Assembly (NCBI GenBank): GCA_018332375.1
Contig: BOPV01000001.1
Location: forward strand, 2,232,001-2,296,000
Origin: Roseiterribacter gracilis
GTDB lineage: Bacteria > Pseudomonadota > Alphaproteobacteria > BOG-932 > Roseiterribacteraceae
Direction of reading: 5' to 3'
DNA: 64,000 bases
The notes beneath the pieces are model-generated. The model was not told the DNA's origin, made no database searches, and worked only from the letters and a program-made list of their open reading frames with translations. The position numbers and the translations under genes were made by a program. Positions 17,304 to 27,959 of the stretch are shown here, in pieces (the stretch's first letter is position 1; each line of letters opens with the position of its first letter).

Positions 17304-18911
17304 TCAAGCGAGCGGAAGCCGCACCGTAAAACGCGCACCATGCACGCGGCCGGTCGCGTCGTTCCGGTTGGACGCGCTGATCTGGCCGCCCAGCGCTTCG
17401 ACGATCTGTTTGGAAATCGACAGGCCCAGACCGGAATGCTGGCCGAAACGCTCGCCTTTCGGCCGCTCGGAATAAAATCTTTCAAAGATCGTCTCCAGCT
17501 TTCCTTCCGGAATGCCGGGTCCGTCATCCTCGACCGTGACCAGCGCATGGCCGCCGTCGCGCCTGGCCTCGACGCGCACGGTGTCGTCAGGCTGCGAAAA
17601 GCTGAGCGCGTTGCCGACCAGATTCTGGAACACCTGGAACAAACGCGTATCGATCCCGCGCACGGTCAGCGGCACCGCCGACTGCAACGTCACGTGCGGC
17701 GCGCCGTCGTCGCGCGTCGATTCATGCACTTCGACCAGCGCCTGCAACATTGCGGTCAGGTCGACCGGTTCGGATCGTTCGCGCGCCAGTTCGGCGTCGA
17801 GCCGCGATGCATTCGAAATATCGCCGATCAACCGGTCCATGCGCGTCAGATCGTGCTGCACGATCTGCAGCAACCGCACGCGTTGCGCCGGATCTTCGAC
17901 TTTGGCCGCGGTTTCGATCGCGCTCTTGGCCGAGGTCAGCGGATTTTTCAGCTCGTGCGCGACGTCGGCGGCAAAGCGTTCGGTCGCATCCATGCGATCG
18001 GTCAGCGCTTGCGTCATGTCGCGCAGCGCCGCCGACAGATCGCCGATTTCGTCGCCGCGACTGGCGAAATCGGGAATAGTCTGGGCGCGGCCCAGACCGT
18101 GGCGCACGCGATCGGCTGCAGTTGCAAGTTTGCGGATCGGCCGCCCGATCGCGCCCGACAGATACAGCGACAGCAGCACCGTCACCGCCAGCGCGACGAC
18201 GAAGATCTTCACGATGTCGAGCCGCACCTGGCGCAACGACTCGTCGATCACGGCGCCGTTTTTGGTCAGCACCACCGCGCCCAGAATTTCGCGAAAACTT
18301 GCGACCGGTGCGGCCGCCGACAGAACCAGCCGGCCTTCGGCGTCCTGCCACAAGGCGCCGGCGATATTGCCTTCGAGCGCTTGTCCCATCTGATCGGCAA
18401 CCGACGCCTGGTCCTGCCACAGTGGCAACAGGCTGCGTCCCGGCCATGCGTCGATCGTGTCGTCGATCCAGTCAAAGGCGCGATTGAGCCAGCCAATATG
18501 GTTGCGCGGCGGCGGCAGCGGTTCGACTTCGATAATGTAGCCGCCCTGCCCGCCCAATTGATGCGAGTCACCGAACAGACCGCCGGTGCGATCGTAGAGG
18601 CGCGTGCGGATGCCGGTGGTTTCGACCAGGCGGCGGATCAGGTTGCGCGACTTGGCGGGATCCAGCCGGTAGCGCAATTCGATGTCGCGCACCGTGCCGC
18701 TGTCCGACAACACGCCCGAGAACAACCGTGCTTCGGCGCGCAGGCTTTCCAGCTCGCTTTGAATCAACCGGTCCTGATAGCGGCCGAGATAGAGAACGCC
18801 GACGCCCAGCACGATCAACGCCAGCATGTTGATCGCAAGAATGCGCAACGTCAGCAGCGAGAACCGCCGCTGACGTCTGCGCCCTGTTGGTTGGCCGAAG
18901 AGTTTCACCAC
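17304..18911 (-). CDS. chvG: ChvG-type sensor histidine kinase
   Basis: Inner-membrane sensor kinase of the ChvG/ChvI (ExoS/ChvI, BvrS/BvrR) two-component system, which responds to acid and envelope stress in alphaproteobacteria. The 535-residue protein has a membrane helix at about 25-45, a periplasmic domain to about 235, a second helix (IFVVALAVTVLLSLYL), a HAMP segment, the H-box FAADVAHELKNPLTS with His319, and ATPase motifs NLVGNALSF, DDGPGI and SGLGLSI. The GTG start follows chvI by 18 bases. Assignment rests on motifs plus the chvI-hprK context. Confidence 0.92.
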   Translation of the reverse strand: MVKLFGQPTGRRRQRRFSLLTLRILAINMLALIVLGVGVLYLGRYQDRLIQSELESLRAEARLFSGVLSDSGTVRDIELRYRLDPAKSRNLIRRLVETTGIRTRLYDRTGGLFGDSHQLGGQGGYIIEVEPLPPPRNHIGWLNRAFDWIDDTIDAWPGRSLLPLWQDQASVADQMGQALEGNIAGALWQDAEGRLVLSAAAPVASFREILGAVVLTKNGAVIDESLRQVRLDIVKIFVVALAVTVLLSLYLSGAIGRPIRKLATAADRVRHGLGRAQTIPDFASRGDEIGDLSAALRDMTQALTDRMDATERFAADVAHELKNPLTSAKSAIETAAKVEDPAQRVRLLQIVQHDLTRMDRLIGDISNASRLDAELARERSEPVDLTAMLQALVEVHESTRDDGAPHVTLQSAVPLTVRGIDTRLFQVFQNLVGNALSFSQPDDTVRVEARRDGGHALVTVEDDGPGIPEGKLETIFERFYSERPKGERFGQHSGLGLSISKQIVEALGGQISASNRNDATGRVHGARFTVRLPLA

Positions 18912-18929
18912 CGTCCGCGCAGAACGCGC

Positions 18930-19637
18930 TTACGGCTGTTCGCGGAACTTGTACCCGGCGCCATACAGCGTCTCGATCGCGTCGAAATCGGGATCGACGT
19001 CTTTGAACTTGCGACGCATGCGTTTGACGTGGCTGTCGATGGTGCGGTCGTCGACATAGATATGCTCGCCGTAGGCCGCATCGATGAGCTGGTTGCGATT
19101 CTTCACGTGGCCCGGACGCTGCGCCAGCGCCTTGACCAGCAGGAACTCGCTGACGGTGAGGTTCACCGGCTTGCCCTTCCAGATGCAGAGATGCTTGGCA
19201 CCGTCGAGCACCAGGTCGCCGCGTTCGATCAATTGGCCCGGCTCGGTGGCGCCGGCCGATTTGCGCAATTCCTCCCGGCGCAGCAGCGCGCGGATGCGTT
19301 CGACCAGCAGGCGCTGCGAGAACGGCTTGGTGATGTAGTCGTCGGCGCCCATGCGCAGACCCAGCACCTCGTCCAGCTCGTCGTCTTTCGAGGTCAGGAA
19401 GATGACCGGCAGTGCCGAGCCCTGGCGCAGCTTCTGCAGCAGCTCCATCCCGTCCATGCGCGGCATCTTGATGTCCAACACCGCCAGCGCCGGCGGCCGC
19501 GCCTGAATCCCGCGCAGCCCCTCCTCGCCATCGGCGTAGGTGCGAACTTCAAACCCCTCCGCCTCAAGCGCCATTGCCACCGAGGTCAGAATATTGCGGT
19601 CGTCATCGACGAGCGCGATCGCTTGCTTGGTTCCCAT
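18930..19637 (-). CDS. chvI: ChvI-type response regulator
   Basis: OmpR-family response regulator paired with ChvG. From the ATG at 19637 it is 235 residues: receiver domain with the acidic pocket VDDD at 10-13, phospho-acceptor Asp55 in [16 protein letters not shown] and ITKPF, then a winged-helix DNA-binding domain ending [11 protein letters not shown]. An in-frame ATG 14 codons earlier is possible but the family begins close to the chosen start. It heads the chvI-chvG-hprK-rapZ-EIIA-HPr run; its leader faces a palindromic repeat cluster. Confidence 0.95.
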   Translation of the reverse strand: MGTKQAIALVDDDRNILTSVAMALEAEGFEVRTYADGEEGLRGIQARPPALAVLDIKMPRMDGMELLQKLRQGSALPVIFLTSKDDELDEVLGLRMGADDYITKPFSQRLLVERIRALLRREELRKSAGATEPGQLIERGDLVLDGAKHLCIWKGKPVNLTVSEFLLVKALAQRPGHVKNRNQLIDAAYGEHIYVDDRTIDSHVKRMRRKFKDVDPDFDAIETLYGAGYKFREQP

Positions 19638-19704
19638 GGTCCAAGCAATCGCGGCCAATCGTGGCGAATTCAAGTGCAATCCATGACGAAGTTAGGGATT
19701 GCAT

Positions 19705-19791
19705 CCCCGCGAAGGCGGGGACCCCACCCGGCAGCGAGCTCAGTATTCTAAGACCACGGCGGCGGCAGAGTGGGTCCCTGCCTTCGCAGGG
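19705..19791. repeat. Palindromic intergenic repeat cluster (copy 3)
   Basis: Two units in inverted orientation lie between piuC and chvI: CCCCGC-GAAG-GCGGGG at 19705-19720 and CCCTGC-CTTC-GCAGGG at 19776-19791. They belong to the same family as those at 3786 and 8142. The second unit ends three bases before the piuC stop codon. No gene is seen in the 156-base spacer. Confidence 0.83.
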
Positions 19792-19793
19792 AG

Positions 19794-20477
19794 TTAAACC
19801 TCCGCCCAGCGGCGCAGCAGGTTGTGGTAGACGCCGGTCAGGGCCAGGACCGAGGAATCGTCTGCGCCCAGCCTGGCGCTGAGCGCCTGGATCTCGCCGT
19901 CCATCTGGAACAGCAAGGTGCGCTCGCCGTCGTCGCGCACCATGCTTTGGATCCAGAAGAACGACGCGACGCGGGCGCCGCGCGTCACCGGCGTGACGTG
20001 ATGCAGGCTGGATGCGGGATAGAGAACCAGATCGCCGGCCGGCAATTTGACCGTCTGGGTGCCGTACAGATCCTGCACCACCAGCTCGCCGCCGTCATAC
20101 GTGTCAGGCTCGGCCAGAAACAACGTCGCCGACAGATCGCTGCGAATGCGGAAATTCGAGTCGCGCATGGCGCGGATCGAATTGTCGACATGGGTGCGAA
20201 ATTCCTGACCGCCTTCATAGCGATTGAACAGCGGCGGAAAGACTTTCAGCGGCAGCGCCGCCGCAATGAAACGCGGCGTACGGCCCAACGCGTCGAGGAT
20301 CGCGTTGCCCATCTGCTGCGCCACCGGCGACGATTCCGGCAGCTGCAGATTGTTCTTCGCCAAGGCCGATTGGTGCCCGGACGTTTCGTTGCCGTCGACC
20401 CATGCTGCCGCATCAATTGCTGCCCGGCATTTCGCGACCTGATCTTTGGTCAGGACGTTCGGAATTGTCAGCAGCAT
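19794..20477 (-). CDS. piuC: PKHD-type Fe(II)/2-oxoglutarate dioxygenase, PiuC/YbiX family
   Basis: A 227-residue Fe(II)- and 2-oxoglutarate-dependent oxygenase. Metal ligands are His96 and Asp98 (FRTHVDNS) and His159 (SSLHHVTPV), with the 2-oxoglutarate-binding arginine at 169 (RGARVAS). The family member YbiX/PiuC is routinely encoded beside a TonB-dependent siderophore receptor, as here with a 17-base gap, and is thought to act in iron acquisition. The substrate is unknown. Likely co-transcribed with, and iron-regulated together with, the receptor. Confidence 0.93.
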   Translation of the reverse strand: MLLTIPNVLTKDQVAKCRAAIDAAAWVDGNETSGHQSALAKNNLQLPESSPVAQQMGNAILDALGRTPRFIAAALPLKVFPPLFNRYEGGQEFRTHVDNSIRAMRDSNFRIRSDLSATLFLAEPDTYDGGELVVQDLYGTQTVKLPAGDLVLYPASSLHHVTPVTRGARVASFFWIQSMVRDDGERTLLFQMDGEIQALSARLGADDSSVLALTGVYHNLLRRWAEV

Positions 20478-20494
20478 GGGTCTCCGGCGGTCGG

Positions 20495-22789
20495 CTAGAA
20501 TTTGTAGTTGGCAGTGAACAGGGCCGAACGTCCCGGCGCAATCTGCACCATGTGCGTCTGGAAGGCGCGCAGCGCGTAGCGTTCGTCGGTCAGGTTCTGC
20601 ACGTTGATCTGGAAGTCGAGTTGCTGGCTAAAGCGGTACTGCGCCACCGCATCAAAGCGCCAGTAGGAATCGACCAGACGCGTGTTGGCCGCGTCGGCCC
20701 AGCGATTCGACTGATAGGTCGCACCGCCGCCAACCGTCACCGCCGGAATAATGTCGTAGCTGCTCCACAGCGACAGCGCGTCATCCGGCGTGTTGGGGAA
20801 TTTCTTGCCTTCGTTCACATGCAGCGGACCGCCATCGACGATCTTACTGTCGAGATGCGTGTAGCCGCCGAAGACTTTCCATTTGTCGGTGATGGCGCCC
20901 TGGATCCCCAGTTCGACACCGTCGACACGCTGGTTGCCGACCAGCTGCGCCAACCCGCCCAACGGATCGGCGATGCGCGCATTGGTTTTCTCCGTGCGGA
21001 AGATCGCACCGGTGAGCTGCAGCTTGTTGTCGAACAGATCCCACTTGGTGCCGACTTCGAACGAGCGGTTCTTTTCCGGCGCGATGTTGTTCACCGTCGC
21101 GCTGAGCGCACCGATTTCACCCGCACCTTCACCGGCCGGGTTGCTCGACGTGCCGTACGAGAAATAGACGCTGCCATTCTGCGTCGGCTTGTAGACGATG
21201 CCGATTTGGTAATTGAAGAAGGTGTTGTCGGCCTTCTGCTCGGGCAGAATCGCGGTGGTGAAGAACGGCGCCGTTGCGGTTGCCGTTGCGGTGATGCCTT
21301 TGGCGCGGGTTTTGTAGCTGTCGACGCGCGCACCGAGATTGAGCTGCCAATGGTCGGTGAGATCGATCGTGTCGAACGCGTAGGCGGCGCGCGTGTCGGT
21401 CGTGGTGTCGGTATACGGAATCGCGCGTGTCACCGTGCCGATCCAGGGATCGTTCGGATTCGGATTGCTCAAGGTCGTGCAGTTGTAACCGAACGCAGCG
21501 CCCAGCTTGGCTGCCGTGCTGCAGCCCAGCGCTACCGCAACGATCTGCGATGCGGCCTGCGGCGGGAAACCCGGCGTCGGCGTCAGGCCAGGGCTGTTCA
21601 CCGCAAAGGCCTGGCTGTGATTCTTCTCGTTGCTGAGTTCGATGCCGGCGATGAAATGATGCTTGATCGAACCGGTGACGAAATCGCCGCTGAGATCGGT
21701 CACGTTGGTGATGGTGGTCGTCGCAAGATCGCGCGATTTCGGGCTGCGCTGCACGAAGCCAAGCGCCGCATTGCCGCGCGAATCGTCGGGGTTGGTGACG
21801 ACATAGGCGTTCTCGGTACGGCCATAGCGCGTCGTGTTGGTCAGGGTCAGCTTGCCGAAATCATGCTCGAACTTGATCGTGCCGATATCGGCTTCGTTGT
21901 GATGGAAGTCGCGATTGACCAGACCATAAAAGTCATCGTCATGACCCTTCACGACGCGCAAGGTCTGCGTGTTGTACGGCACGCCATAGTCGGGCAGCTC
22001 GTCCAACGTAATGTGGAAATAGCTGGCGGTGACGCGCGTCGGCGTACCGAGCCCGAACGCGATCGACGGTGCCACGCCCCAACGATCGCCGTTCGCTTCC
22101 TTGCGGCCCGCAACTTCGTTTTCGTGGCCCATCACGTTCAGGCGTGCGGCGACGCCGTCGGCGATCACGTAATTGACGTCGGCGGTGCCGCGATGCGTCG
22201 CGTCGGTGCCGAGCTGCACGCTGCCCTGCACGAAGTTTTCCAGTTTCGGCGCTTTGCTGATCAGGTTGATCGAGCCGCCGGTCGAACCGCGGCCGGTATA
22301 GGCCGAGCCCGGACCTTTGGTGACTTCGATCGAGTCGATGTTGAACAGGTCGCGCGATTGCGTACCGCCGTCGCGGACGCCGTCGATGAAAAAGTCGTTG
22401 GTCGATTCAAAGCCGCGAATGAACGGACGGTCGCCCATCGACGTGCCACCTTCACCCGAACCGAGCGTGATGCCAGGCACAGTGCGCAGCGCGTCCTGCA
22501 AGGTGGTGGTCGCAGCCTGTTTGATCACTTCCGGCGGAATCACCGTCACCGTCTTGGGCGTGTCGAGCAGCGGCGCGGTGAATTTGCGCGACGCGGATTC
22601 GTCGGTCTTGAAGGTCGGCGCTTCGCCCTGCCCCTGCACCGAAATGGTCGGCAGGTTCAGCACGTCCGGTTTCGCGCTGGGGACCGGCGCGGTCTGTGCC
22701 CAAGCTTGAGTCGCACCCAGCAACAGCGCGGTCATCGCCGTTCCCGCCTGGAGACGGCGGCGAGCGGCGAGCGAAACGGACGTAGGCAT
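20495..22789 (-). CDS. TonB-dependent siderophore receptor, Fiu/PiuA-like
   Basis: Outer-membrane receptor importing ferric siderophores, probably catecholates. From the ATG at 22789 the protein is 764 residues with a signal peptide ending near TQAWAQ, a plug domain ([54 protein letters not shown]) and a beta-barrel ending in the terminal phenylalanine of TANYKF. No N-terminal FecR-signalling extension is present. An in-frame start 30 codons earlier would place non-signal sequence first and is rejected. Pairing with piuC supports the Fiu/PiuA assignment. Confidence 0.93.
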   Translation of the reverse strand: MPTSVSLAARRRLQAGTAMTALLLGATQAWAQTAPVPSAKPDVLNLPTISVQGQGEAPTFKTDESASRKFTAPLLDTPKTVTVIPPEVIKQAATTTLQDALRTVPGITLGSGEGGTSMGDRPFIRGFESTNDFFIDGVRDGGTQSRDLFNIDSIEVTKGPGSAYTGRGSTGGSINLISKAPKLENFVQGSVQLGTDATHRGTADVNYVIADGVAARLNVMGHENEVAGRKEANGDRWGVAPSIAFGLGTPTRVTASYFHITLDELPDYGVPYNTQTLRVVKGHDDDFYGLVNRDFHHNEADIGTIKFEHDFGKLTLTNTTRYGRTENAYVVTNPDDSRGNAALGFVQRSPKSRDLATTTITNVTDLSGDFVTGSIKHHFIAGIELSNEKNHSQAFAVNSPGLTPTPGFPPQAASQIVAVALGCSTAAKLGAAFGYNCTTLSNPNPNDPWIGTVTRAIPYTDTTTDTRAAYAFDTIDLTDHWQLNLGARVDSYKTRAKGITATATATAPFFTTAILPEQKADNTFFNYQIGIVYKPTQNGSVYFSYGTSSNPAGEGAGEIGALSATVNNIAPEKNRSFEVGTKWDLFDNKLQLTGAIFRTEKTNARIADPLGGLAQLVGNQRVDGVELGIQGAITDKWKVFGGYTHLDSKIVDGGPLHVNEGKKFPNTPDDALSLWSSYDIIPAVTVGGGATYQSNRWADAANTRLVDSYWRFDAVAQYRFSQQLDFQINVQNLTDERYALRAFQTHMVQIAPGRSALFTANYKF

Positions 22790-22817
22790 TGGACAGGATC
22801 CCTCGGGGTTTTCTTGT

Positions 22818-22878
22818 TGCGAGCGGTTCTTAGAATCACTCGCGTCCAGGATCAACAGCAAAATGAGAATTACTCGCA
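22818..22878 (-). promoter_or_regulatory. Candidate operator repeats of the receptor promoter
   Basis: A 13-base direct repeat, AGAATCACTCGCG at 22832-22844 and AGAATTACTCGCA at 22866-22878, lies upstream of the receptor start, centre to centre 34 bases. The first copy is also half of an inverted repeat GCGAG (22819-22823) / CTCGC (22839-22843). Neither copy is a convincing 19-base Fur box, although TGAGAAT and TTCTAAG resemble Fur/Irr half-sites. The position in the divergent spacer fits an iron-responsive regulator. Inference only. Confidence 0.35.
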
Positions 22879-22915
22879 AGTCTCCGGTTAACCGGTCCGT
22901 GCTTTGGTTGCTGGG

Positions 22916-23563
22916 ATGACCCGCTACGACCGACGCACCCGGATTCTGGCGGCCTGCCTCTCGGCCTTGGCCGGCTATGTCGACGCGATCGGCTTTTTGT
23001 CGGCGGGCGGCTTCTTCGTCTCGTTCATGAGCGGCAACTCCACCCGCCTCGCCGTCGGCGTCGCCGAAAGCTCGAGCGACGCCACAATCGCAGCCGCGCT
23101 GATCGGCGTCTTTCTATTGGGCGTGATCGCAGGCTCGTTGGTCGGGCATGTCGCCGGTCCGCGACGCCAATCGGCGGTGCTGTTGCTGCTTGCTGGGTTG
23201 CTCGCCGCAGCCGCATCGCTCGGCATGGCGGGGATGCTGCACACCGCGACCTTGATGATGGCGCTGGCGATGGGGGCCGAGAATGCGATCTTCGAACGCG
23301 ACGGCGAAGTGCAGATCGGCCTGACCTATATGACCGGCACGTTGGTGAAGCTCGGTCAGCGCATCACCGGCGCGTTGCTCGGCGGCGACCGGTTTGCGTG
23401 GGCGTCGTATCTGCTGTTGTGGCTTGGCCTGGTTGCCGGCGCGGTGGTCGGCGCCTGCGTCTATCCGCTGCTGGGGCTGAACGCAGTCTGGTTTGCAGCT
23501 GTGATCGCAGCGCTTGCTGCGCTGGTTCAGCCGTTGTCGCGCAACAAAAATCCCGCGAGATAA
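22916..23563 (+). CDS. DUF1275 (YoaK-like) membrane protein
   Basis: A 215-residue polytopic membrane protein of the DUF1275 family, function unknown. Family signatures are the N-terminal LSALAGYVDAIGFL, FVSFMSGNSTRLAVG and the MALAMGAENAIFE segment, followed by GLTYMTGTLVKLGQ. About six hydrophobic helices are seen. The ATG at 22916 is preferred over an in-frame TTG four codons earlier. It is transcribed away from the siderophore receptor, and its 3' end overlaps the folC 3' end by 37 bases. Confidence 0.9.
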   Translation: MTRYDRRTRILAACLSALAGYVDAIGFLSAGGFFVSFMSGNSTRLAVGVAESSSDATIAAALIGVFLLGVIAGSLVGHVAGPRRQSAVLLLLAGLLAAAASLGMAGMLHTATLMMALAMGAENAIFERDGEVQIGLTYMTGTLVKLGQRITGALLGGDRFAWASYLLLWLGLVAGAVVGACVYPLLGLNAVWFAAVIAALAALVQPLSRNKNPAR

Positions 23564-24825
23564 AGCGACCCGGCAATCAGCACGCGCGCTGGCGCGTCGC
23601 CATGCTGCTGTTTCAATTTTTCCAGCGCCGCGCGCGCGTCGTCGGCTGACGCAGTCGGCACCACGCCCAACCGCGATGCTGCTTCTTCCAGCACTTCGGG
23701 CGCGTAGGTTTGCGGCTCTTCCGGAATCGGAATCGCAACCGCACCGGCCAGATGCCGCGCCAACGGCCGCAGAAATTCGGCCGGGTCTTTGGTCGACATC
23801 ATCGCGGTGATCAGCAGCAGCGGTTTGTCTTTCCAGGTCGCTGCATGCGCGGCCAGCACTTCGCCGCCGGAATCATTGTGGCCGCCGTCGAGATACAGTT
23901 CCCAGCTTGCCGGCAAAGACTCGACCAGCGGGCCGCGCGACAGACGCTGCAAGCGCGCCGGCCATTGCGCCGTCGTCACGCCCTTGGCCGCGTCGAACGG
24001 AAAGCCTGCGAGATCGAGCATGGTCAGCGCCGTGCCCGCATTCATCCATTGATGCCGGCCCGCGAGCGACGGCGCCGGCATGGTCAGGTCGCGCGTTGCG
24101 CTGACATAGCGGAACCCGTCCCCTGCTTCTTCGACGCGCCAATCGCGGCCATAGATCGACAGCGGCACGTTGCGCTCGTCGGCAATGCGCGTGATCGCGT
24201 CGAGCGCGCTGCGGCTTGGCTGTTCGGCGATGGCAGCAGGACGGCCCGGTTTCAGGATCCCGGCTTTTTCGGCTGCGATCTGGCCGGGCTCGTCGCCCAG
24301 CAAATGCCGGTGATCGATCGAGATGCGGGTGATGCCGCACGCAGCCGGCGCGTCGATGACGTTGGTCGCGTCCAACCGTCCGCCCAAACCGGTTTCCAGC
24401 AGCACCACGTCGGCCGGTGTGCGCGTGAAAGCGAGAAACGCGATCGCGGTCGTGACTTCGAAAAACGTTGCGCGGCCACCGCTGGCATGGGCGCCGACTT
24501 CGTCGATCAACGCCATCAACGTGGCGTCATCGATCTCTTCGCCAGCAAGACGGATGCGCTCGTTGAAACGCACCAGATGCGGCGAGGTATAGGCATGCAC
24601 GCGCTTGCCCGATGCTTCGAGCAAGGCGCGCAGAAACGCGATCGTCGAGCCTTTGCCGTTGGTGCCGGCGACATGCAGCACCGGCGGCAACTGGTTTTGT
24701 GGATCGCCGAGACGCGCCAGCAAATCCTGGACGCGCCCTAAGCCAAGTTCGATCTCGGCTGGATGCGCGAGCGCCAGCCGGTCGAGCGCCGCTTGCGCCC
24801 CGCCCGTCTGATCGACTGCCGTCAC
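23527..24825 (-). CDS. folC: Bifunctional folylpolyglutamate/dihydrofolate synthase
   Basis: Adds glutamate to folates and, in bacteria, also to dihydropteroate. The 432-residue Mur-ligase-fold protein has the ATP loop [10 protein letters not shown] near residues 52-61, the [14 protein letters not shown] folate-binding segment, the [12 protein letters not shown] motif and DGGHN near residue 316. It follows accD with an ATGA overlap, the conserved alphaproteobacterial arrangement. Confidence 0.96.
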   Translation of the reverse strand: MTAVDQTGGAQAALDRLALAHPAEIELGLGRVQDLLARLGDPQNQLPPVLHVAGTNGKGSTIAFLRALLEASGKRVHAYTSPHLVRFNERIRLAGEEIDDATLMALIDEVGAHASGGRATFFEVTTAIAFLAFTRTPADVVLLETGLGGRLDATNVIDAPAACGITRISIDHRHLLGDEPGQIAAEKAGILKPGRPAAIAEQPSRSALDAITRIADERNVPLSIYGRDWRVEEAGDGFRYVSATRDLTMPAPSLAGRHQWMNAGTALTMLDLAGFPFDAAKGVTTAQWPARLQRLSRGPLVESLPASWELYLDGGHNDSGGEVLAAHAATWKDKPLLLITAMMSTKDPAEFLRPLARHLAGAVAIPIPEEPQTYAPEVLEEAASRLGVVPTASADDARAALEKLKQQHGDAPARVLIAGSLYLAGFLLRDNG

Positions 24826-25754
24826 TCGGCCGGCGCAGCCGCGCGCGAAATTTTCACCACCGACGCACCCGGACCCGGTCGCGTCAGCAGACCAATCACG
24901 CGCGCCAGAGTCGCTTGCAGGTCTTTGCGATGCACGACCATGTCGACCATGCCGTGATCGCGCAGATATTCGGCGCGCTGGAATCCTTCGGGCAGGGTTT
25001 CGCGGATGGTCTCTTCGATCACGCGCGCACCGGCAAAGCCGATCTGCGCACCCGGCTCGGCGATATGGATGTCGCCCAGCATCGCGAACGACGCCGACAC
25101 GCCGCCGGTGGTCGGGTCGGTCAGCAGCACGATGTAAGGCAAGCCCGCTTCTTTCACCTGCTCGACCGCGATCACGCTGCGCGGCATCTGCATCAACGAC
25201 AGAATGCCTTCCTGCATGCGTGCACCGCCCGACGCGGGAACGACGATCAGTGCCGCCTGCTGCAACACCGCCAGCTTGGCGGCGGCGACGAGACCGTCGC
25301 CGACGGCCATGCCCATTGAGCCGCCCATGAAGCTGAAATCGAAGGCAGCCACGACGGTCTTCATGCCGCCGATATCGCCGTGCGCGACCTGGATCGCGTC
25401 CTGCTGGCCGGTCTTGTTCTGCGCGTCCTTGATCCGGTCGCTATAGCGTTTGGTGTCGCGGAAGCGCAGCGGATCGACCGCCGGCTTGGGCAATTCGATC
25501 AGCGCATAGCGACCATCGTCGAACAACGTCGTCAAACGCTGCTTCGGGCCCAACCGCATATGGTGGTTGCAGTGGTGGCAGACGTTGAGGTTCGCCTCGA
25601 GGTCGCGCTTGTAGAGCATCTGCCCGCAGCTGGGGCATTTGATCCAGAGATTGTCCGGCACTTCCTTCGGCGCGACGAGCCGTGCCAAGCGCGGACGGAC
25701 GTAGTTGTTGATCCAATTCATCGGTGTCGATTCTTTCTCATCGTCGTCGGCCAT
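24822..25754 (-). CDS. accD: Acetyl-CoA carboxylase carboxyltransferase beta subunit
   Basis: Beta subunit of the carboxyltransferase that makes malonyl-CoA for fatty acid synthesis. The 310-residue product has an N-terminal zinc ribbon (Cys40, Cys43, Cys59, Cys62 in CPSC and CHHC) followed by the crotonase-like domain with SFMGGSMG and SGGARMQEG. The start is either the ATG at 25754, seven bases after the trpA stop, or the ATG eleven codons later at MNWINNYV. It is coupled to folC by an ATGA overlap. Confidence 0.97.
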   Translation of the reverse strand: MADDDEKESTPMNWINNYVRPRLARLVAPKEVPDNLWIKCPSCGQMLYKRDLEANLNVCHHCNHHMRLGPKQRLTTLFDDGRYALIELPKPAVDPLRFRDTKRYSDRIKDAQNKTGQQDAIQVAHGDIGGMKTVVAAFDFSFMGGSMGMAVGDGLVAAAKLAVLQQAALIVVPASGGARMQEGILSLMQMPRSVIAVEQVKEAGLPYIVLLTDPTTGGVSASFAMLGDIHIAEPGAQIGFAGARVIEETIRETLPEGFQRAEYLRDHGMVDMVVHRKDLQATLARVIGLLTRPGPGASVVKISRAAAPAE

Positions 25755-25760
25755 GCGCGT

Positions 25761-26573
25761 CTATCCCTGGCGGGCGCCACGCACGCCGCGCGCAAGTTCG
25801 GCAACGAAGCCGTGGACCTGCGCGGGCAAGTCGTCTGCATCAAGTTGGTTGGCGATCACGTCGACGATCGCCGACCCGACCACCGCCGCATCCGCCACGC
25901 GCGCAATTGCGGCGGCGCTTGCAGCATCGCGAATACCGAACCCGACCGCGACCGGAAGATCCGTCGCCGCCTTGATCCGCGTCACTGCACTTTCGATCGA
26001 ACCGATCGCAGCGCTTTTCGTGCCGGTGACGCCGGCAACGGCGACGTAATAGACGAAGCCCTGCGCGCCACCGACCACAGTCGGCAAACGCGCAGCATCG
26101 GTCGTCGGCGTCGCAAGCCGCACCAGGCTCAGCCCGTTCTTGGCCAACGCCGGTGCCAGTTCGTCTTCTTCTTCGGGCGGTAGATCGACCAGGATCAACC
26201 CGTCGACGCCCGCTTCGGCTGCGTCTGCAGCAAACCGGTCCGGCCCGTAGGCGAGGACCGGATTCAAATAGCCCATCAGCACGATCGGCGTGGCGTTGTC
26301 GCCGGCGCGGAACGCACGCACCAGCGCCAAGGTCTTCACCATCGTCGTGCCCGCAGCCAGCGCGCGCAAACCTGCGGCCTGAATTGCGGGACCGTCGGCC
26401 ATCGGATCGGTGAACGGCATGCCGATCTCGATCACGTCGGCACCGGCCGCCGGCAGGCCGCACACGATGTTGAGCGACAACTCCAACGTCGGATCGCCAG
26501 CGGTGACGAACGTCACCAAGCCAGCGCGGTTGGCCGCGCGCAGCTCGGCGAAGCGAGTCGCGATGCGGCTCAC
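25761..26573 (-). CDS. trpA: Tryptophan synthase alpha subunit
   Basis: Cleaves indole-3-glycerol phosphate to indole and glyceraldehyde-3-phosphate. From a GTG at 26573 that overlaps the trpB stop (GTGA) the protein is 270 residues. Catalytic Glu49 ([13 protein letters not shown]) and Asp60 ([10 protein letters not shown]) are both in place, and LVDLPPEE, the glycine-rich GVTGT and VGFGIRDA phosphate loops are intact. A much longer open frame extends upstream into trpB but is not homologous and is rejected. Confidence 0.97.
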   Translation of the reverse strand: MSRIATRFAELRAANRAGLVTFVTAGDPTLELSLNIVCGLPAAGADVIEIGMPFTDPMADGPAIQAAGLRALAAGTTMVKTLALVRAFRAGDNATPIVLMGYLNPVLAYGPDRFAADAAEAGVDGLILVDLPPEEEDELAPALAKNGLSLVRLATPTTDAARLPTVVGGAQGFVYYVAVAGVTGTKSAAIGSIESAVTRIKAATDLPVAVGFGIRDAASAAAIARVADAAVVGSAIVDVIANQLDADDLPAQVHGFVAELARGVRGARQG

Positions 26574-27787
26574 AGCTTCACGCCCAGATGTTCGGCGACG
26601 GCGAACACGTCTTTGTCGCCGCGGCCGCACATATTCATCAGCAGAATGTGGTCTTTCGGCAGCGTCGGCGCGAGCTTGGTGACGTGCGCCAGCGCATGCG
26701 CCGGTTCCAACGCAGGAATGATGCCTTCCAGCTTGGCGCACAGTTGGAACGCAGTCAGCGCTTCCTGGTCCGTTGCGTGCACATATTGCACGCGGCCGAT
26801 ATCGTGCAGCCACGCATGCTCGGGACCGATGCCGGGATAGTCGAGACCAGCCGAAATCGAATGCGCTTCGGTGATCTGCCCGTCATCGTCCTGCAGCAGG
26901 TACGTCTTGTTTCCGTGCAGCACGCCGGGCTTGCCGCCAGCGAGCGACGCTGCGTGCTGTCCGGTTTCGACACCGTGTCCACCGGCTTCGACCGCAACCA
27001 TCGCGACCGTGCTGTCGTCTAGGAACGGATGGAACAGGCCCATCGCGTTCGAACCGCCGCCGATGCAGGCGACCAGCGTGTCGGGCAAACGGCCTTCGCG
27101 TTCCAGCATCTGCTCGCGCGCTTCGACACCGATCACCGATTGGAAGTCGCGCACCATCGCCGGATAGGGATGCGGGCCTGCAACCGTGCCGATAACGTAG
27201 AACGTGTCGTCGACCTGACTGACCCAGGCACGCAACGCTTCGTTCATTGCGTCTTTCAGCGTGCGCGAACCGCTGGTCACCGGCACGACTTCGGCGCCGA
27301 GCAGCTTCATGCGGAAGACGTTGGGCTTCTGCCGTTCGACGTCGACTTCGCCCATATAGATCGTGCATTGCAGCCCGAAGAGCGCGCAGACGGTCGCGGT
27401 GGCGACGCCGTGCTGCCCAGCACCGGTCTCGGCAATGACGCGCTTCTTGCCCATGCGCCGCGCGAGCAGCACTTGTCCCAGGCAGTTGTTGATCTTGTGC
27501 GCGCCGGTGTGATTCAGCTCGTCGCGTTTGAAATAGACTTTGGCGCCACCGAATTTCTCGGTCAGCCGTTCGGCCAGATAGAGCGGCGACGGGCGGCCGA
27601 TATAGTCCCGCGCAAGATGATCGAACTCGGCCTGGAAGGACGGGTCACGCTTGGCCGCCTCGTACGCCTTCTCGACCTCGAGGATCAGCGGCATCAACGT
27701 CTCGGCGACGTAGCGGCCCCCGTACGGGCCGAAATGCCCACGCTCGTCAGGTCCGGCGCGGAAGGTATTCAGGGTGGGGGCTGCCAT
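26570..27787 (-). CDS. trpB: Tryptophan synthase beta subunit
   Basis: PLP enzyme condensing indole with serine. The 405-residue product carries the PLP lysine at residue 98 ([10 protein letters not shown]), the AETGAGQHG loop and the phosphate-binding GGGSNAMG. It begins the trpB-trpA-accD-folC operon. The usual upstream neighbour trpF is missing here and lies about 17 kb away at 44487-45128. The divergent spacer to the permease gene must hold its promoter. Confidence 0.98.
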   Translation of the reverse strand: MAAPTLNTFRAGPDERGHFGPYGGRYVAETLMPLILEVEKAYEAAKRDPSFQAEFDHLARDYIGRPSPLYLAERLTEKFGGAKVYFKRDELNHTGAHKINNCLGQVLLARRMGKKRVIAETGAGQHGVATATVCALFGLQCTIYMGEVDVERQKPNVFRMKLLGAEVVPVTSGSRTLKDAMNEALRAWVSQVDDTFYVIGTVAGPHPYPAMVRDFQSVIGVEAREQMLEREGRLPDTLVACIGGGSNAMGLFHPFLDDSTVAMVAVEAGGHGVETGQHAASLAGGKPGVLHGNKTYLLQDDDGQITEAHSISAGLDYPGIGPEHAWLHDIGRVQYVHATDQEALTAFQLCAKLEGIIPALEPAHALAHVTKLAPTLPKDHILLMNMCGRGDKDVFAVAEHLGVKL

Positions 27788-27959
27788 GGCCGGCGGAACT
27801 TAGCCCCGGCCGCCCGCGTGTCAAACCGGCGCAGGGTCGCGGCTGGGATGCAGGTGCGTACTTCACTGTCATCGCGCAATTCCGCGATTTTCGCGATCGT
27901 TGACAGACCACGAGCGCCATTGTCCCGTCGAAGATCGAACCGGACGAGGACACTGCTCG

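Noticed and set aside
17256..19751. 831-codon plus-strand open frame opposite hprK, chvG and chvI
   Set aside because: Spans three well-supported genes on the other strand and has shadow-like composition.
22861..22880. Classical Fur box before the siderophore receptor
   Set aside because: Only partial agreement with the 19-base consensus; recorded instead as a direct repeat of unknown binder.
20402..22891. 829-codon plus-strand open frame opposite the siderophore receptor
   Set aside because: Antisense shadow; the receptor has signal peptide, plug motifs and a terminal phenylalanine.
25761..26813. Longer trpA start 80 codons upstream
   Set aside because: The extra residues lie inside trpB, are arginine-rich and not homologous; the GTG at 26573 puts Glu49 and Asp60 at the expected positions.
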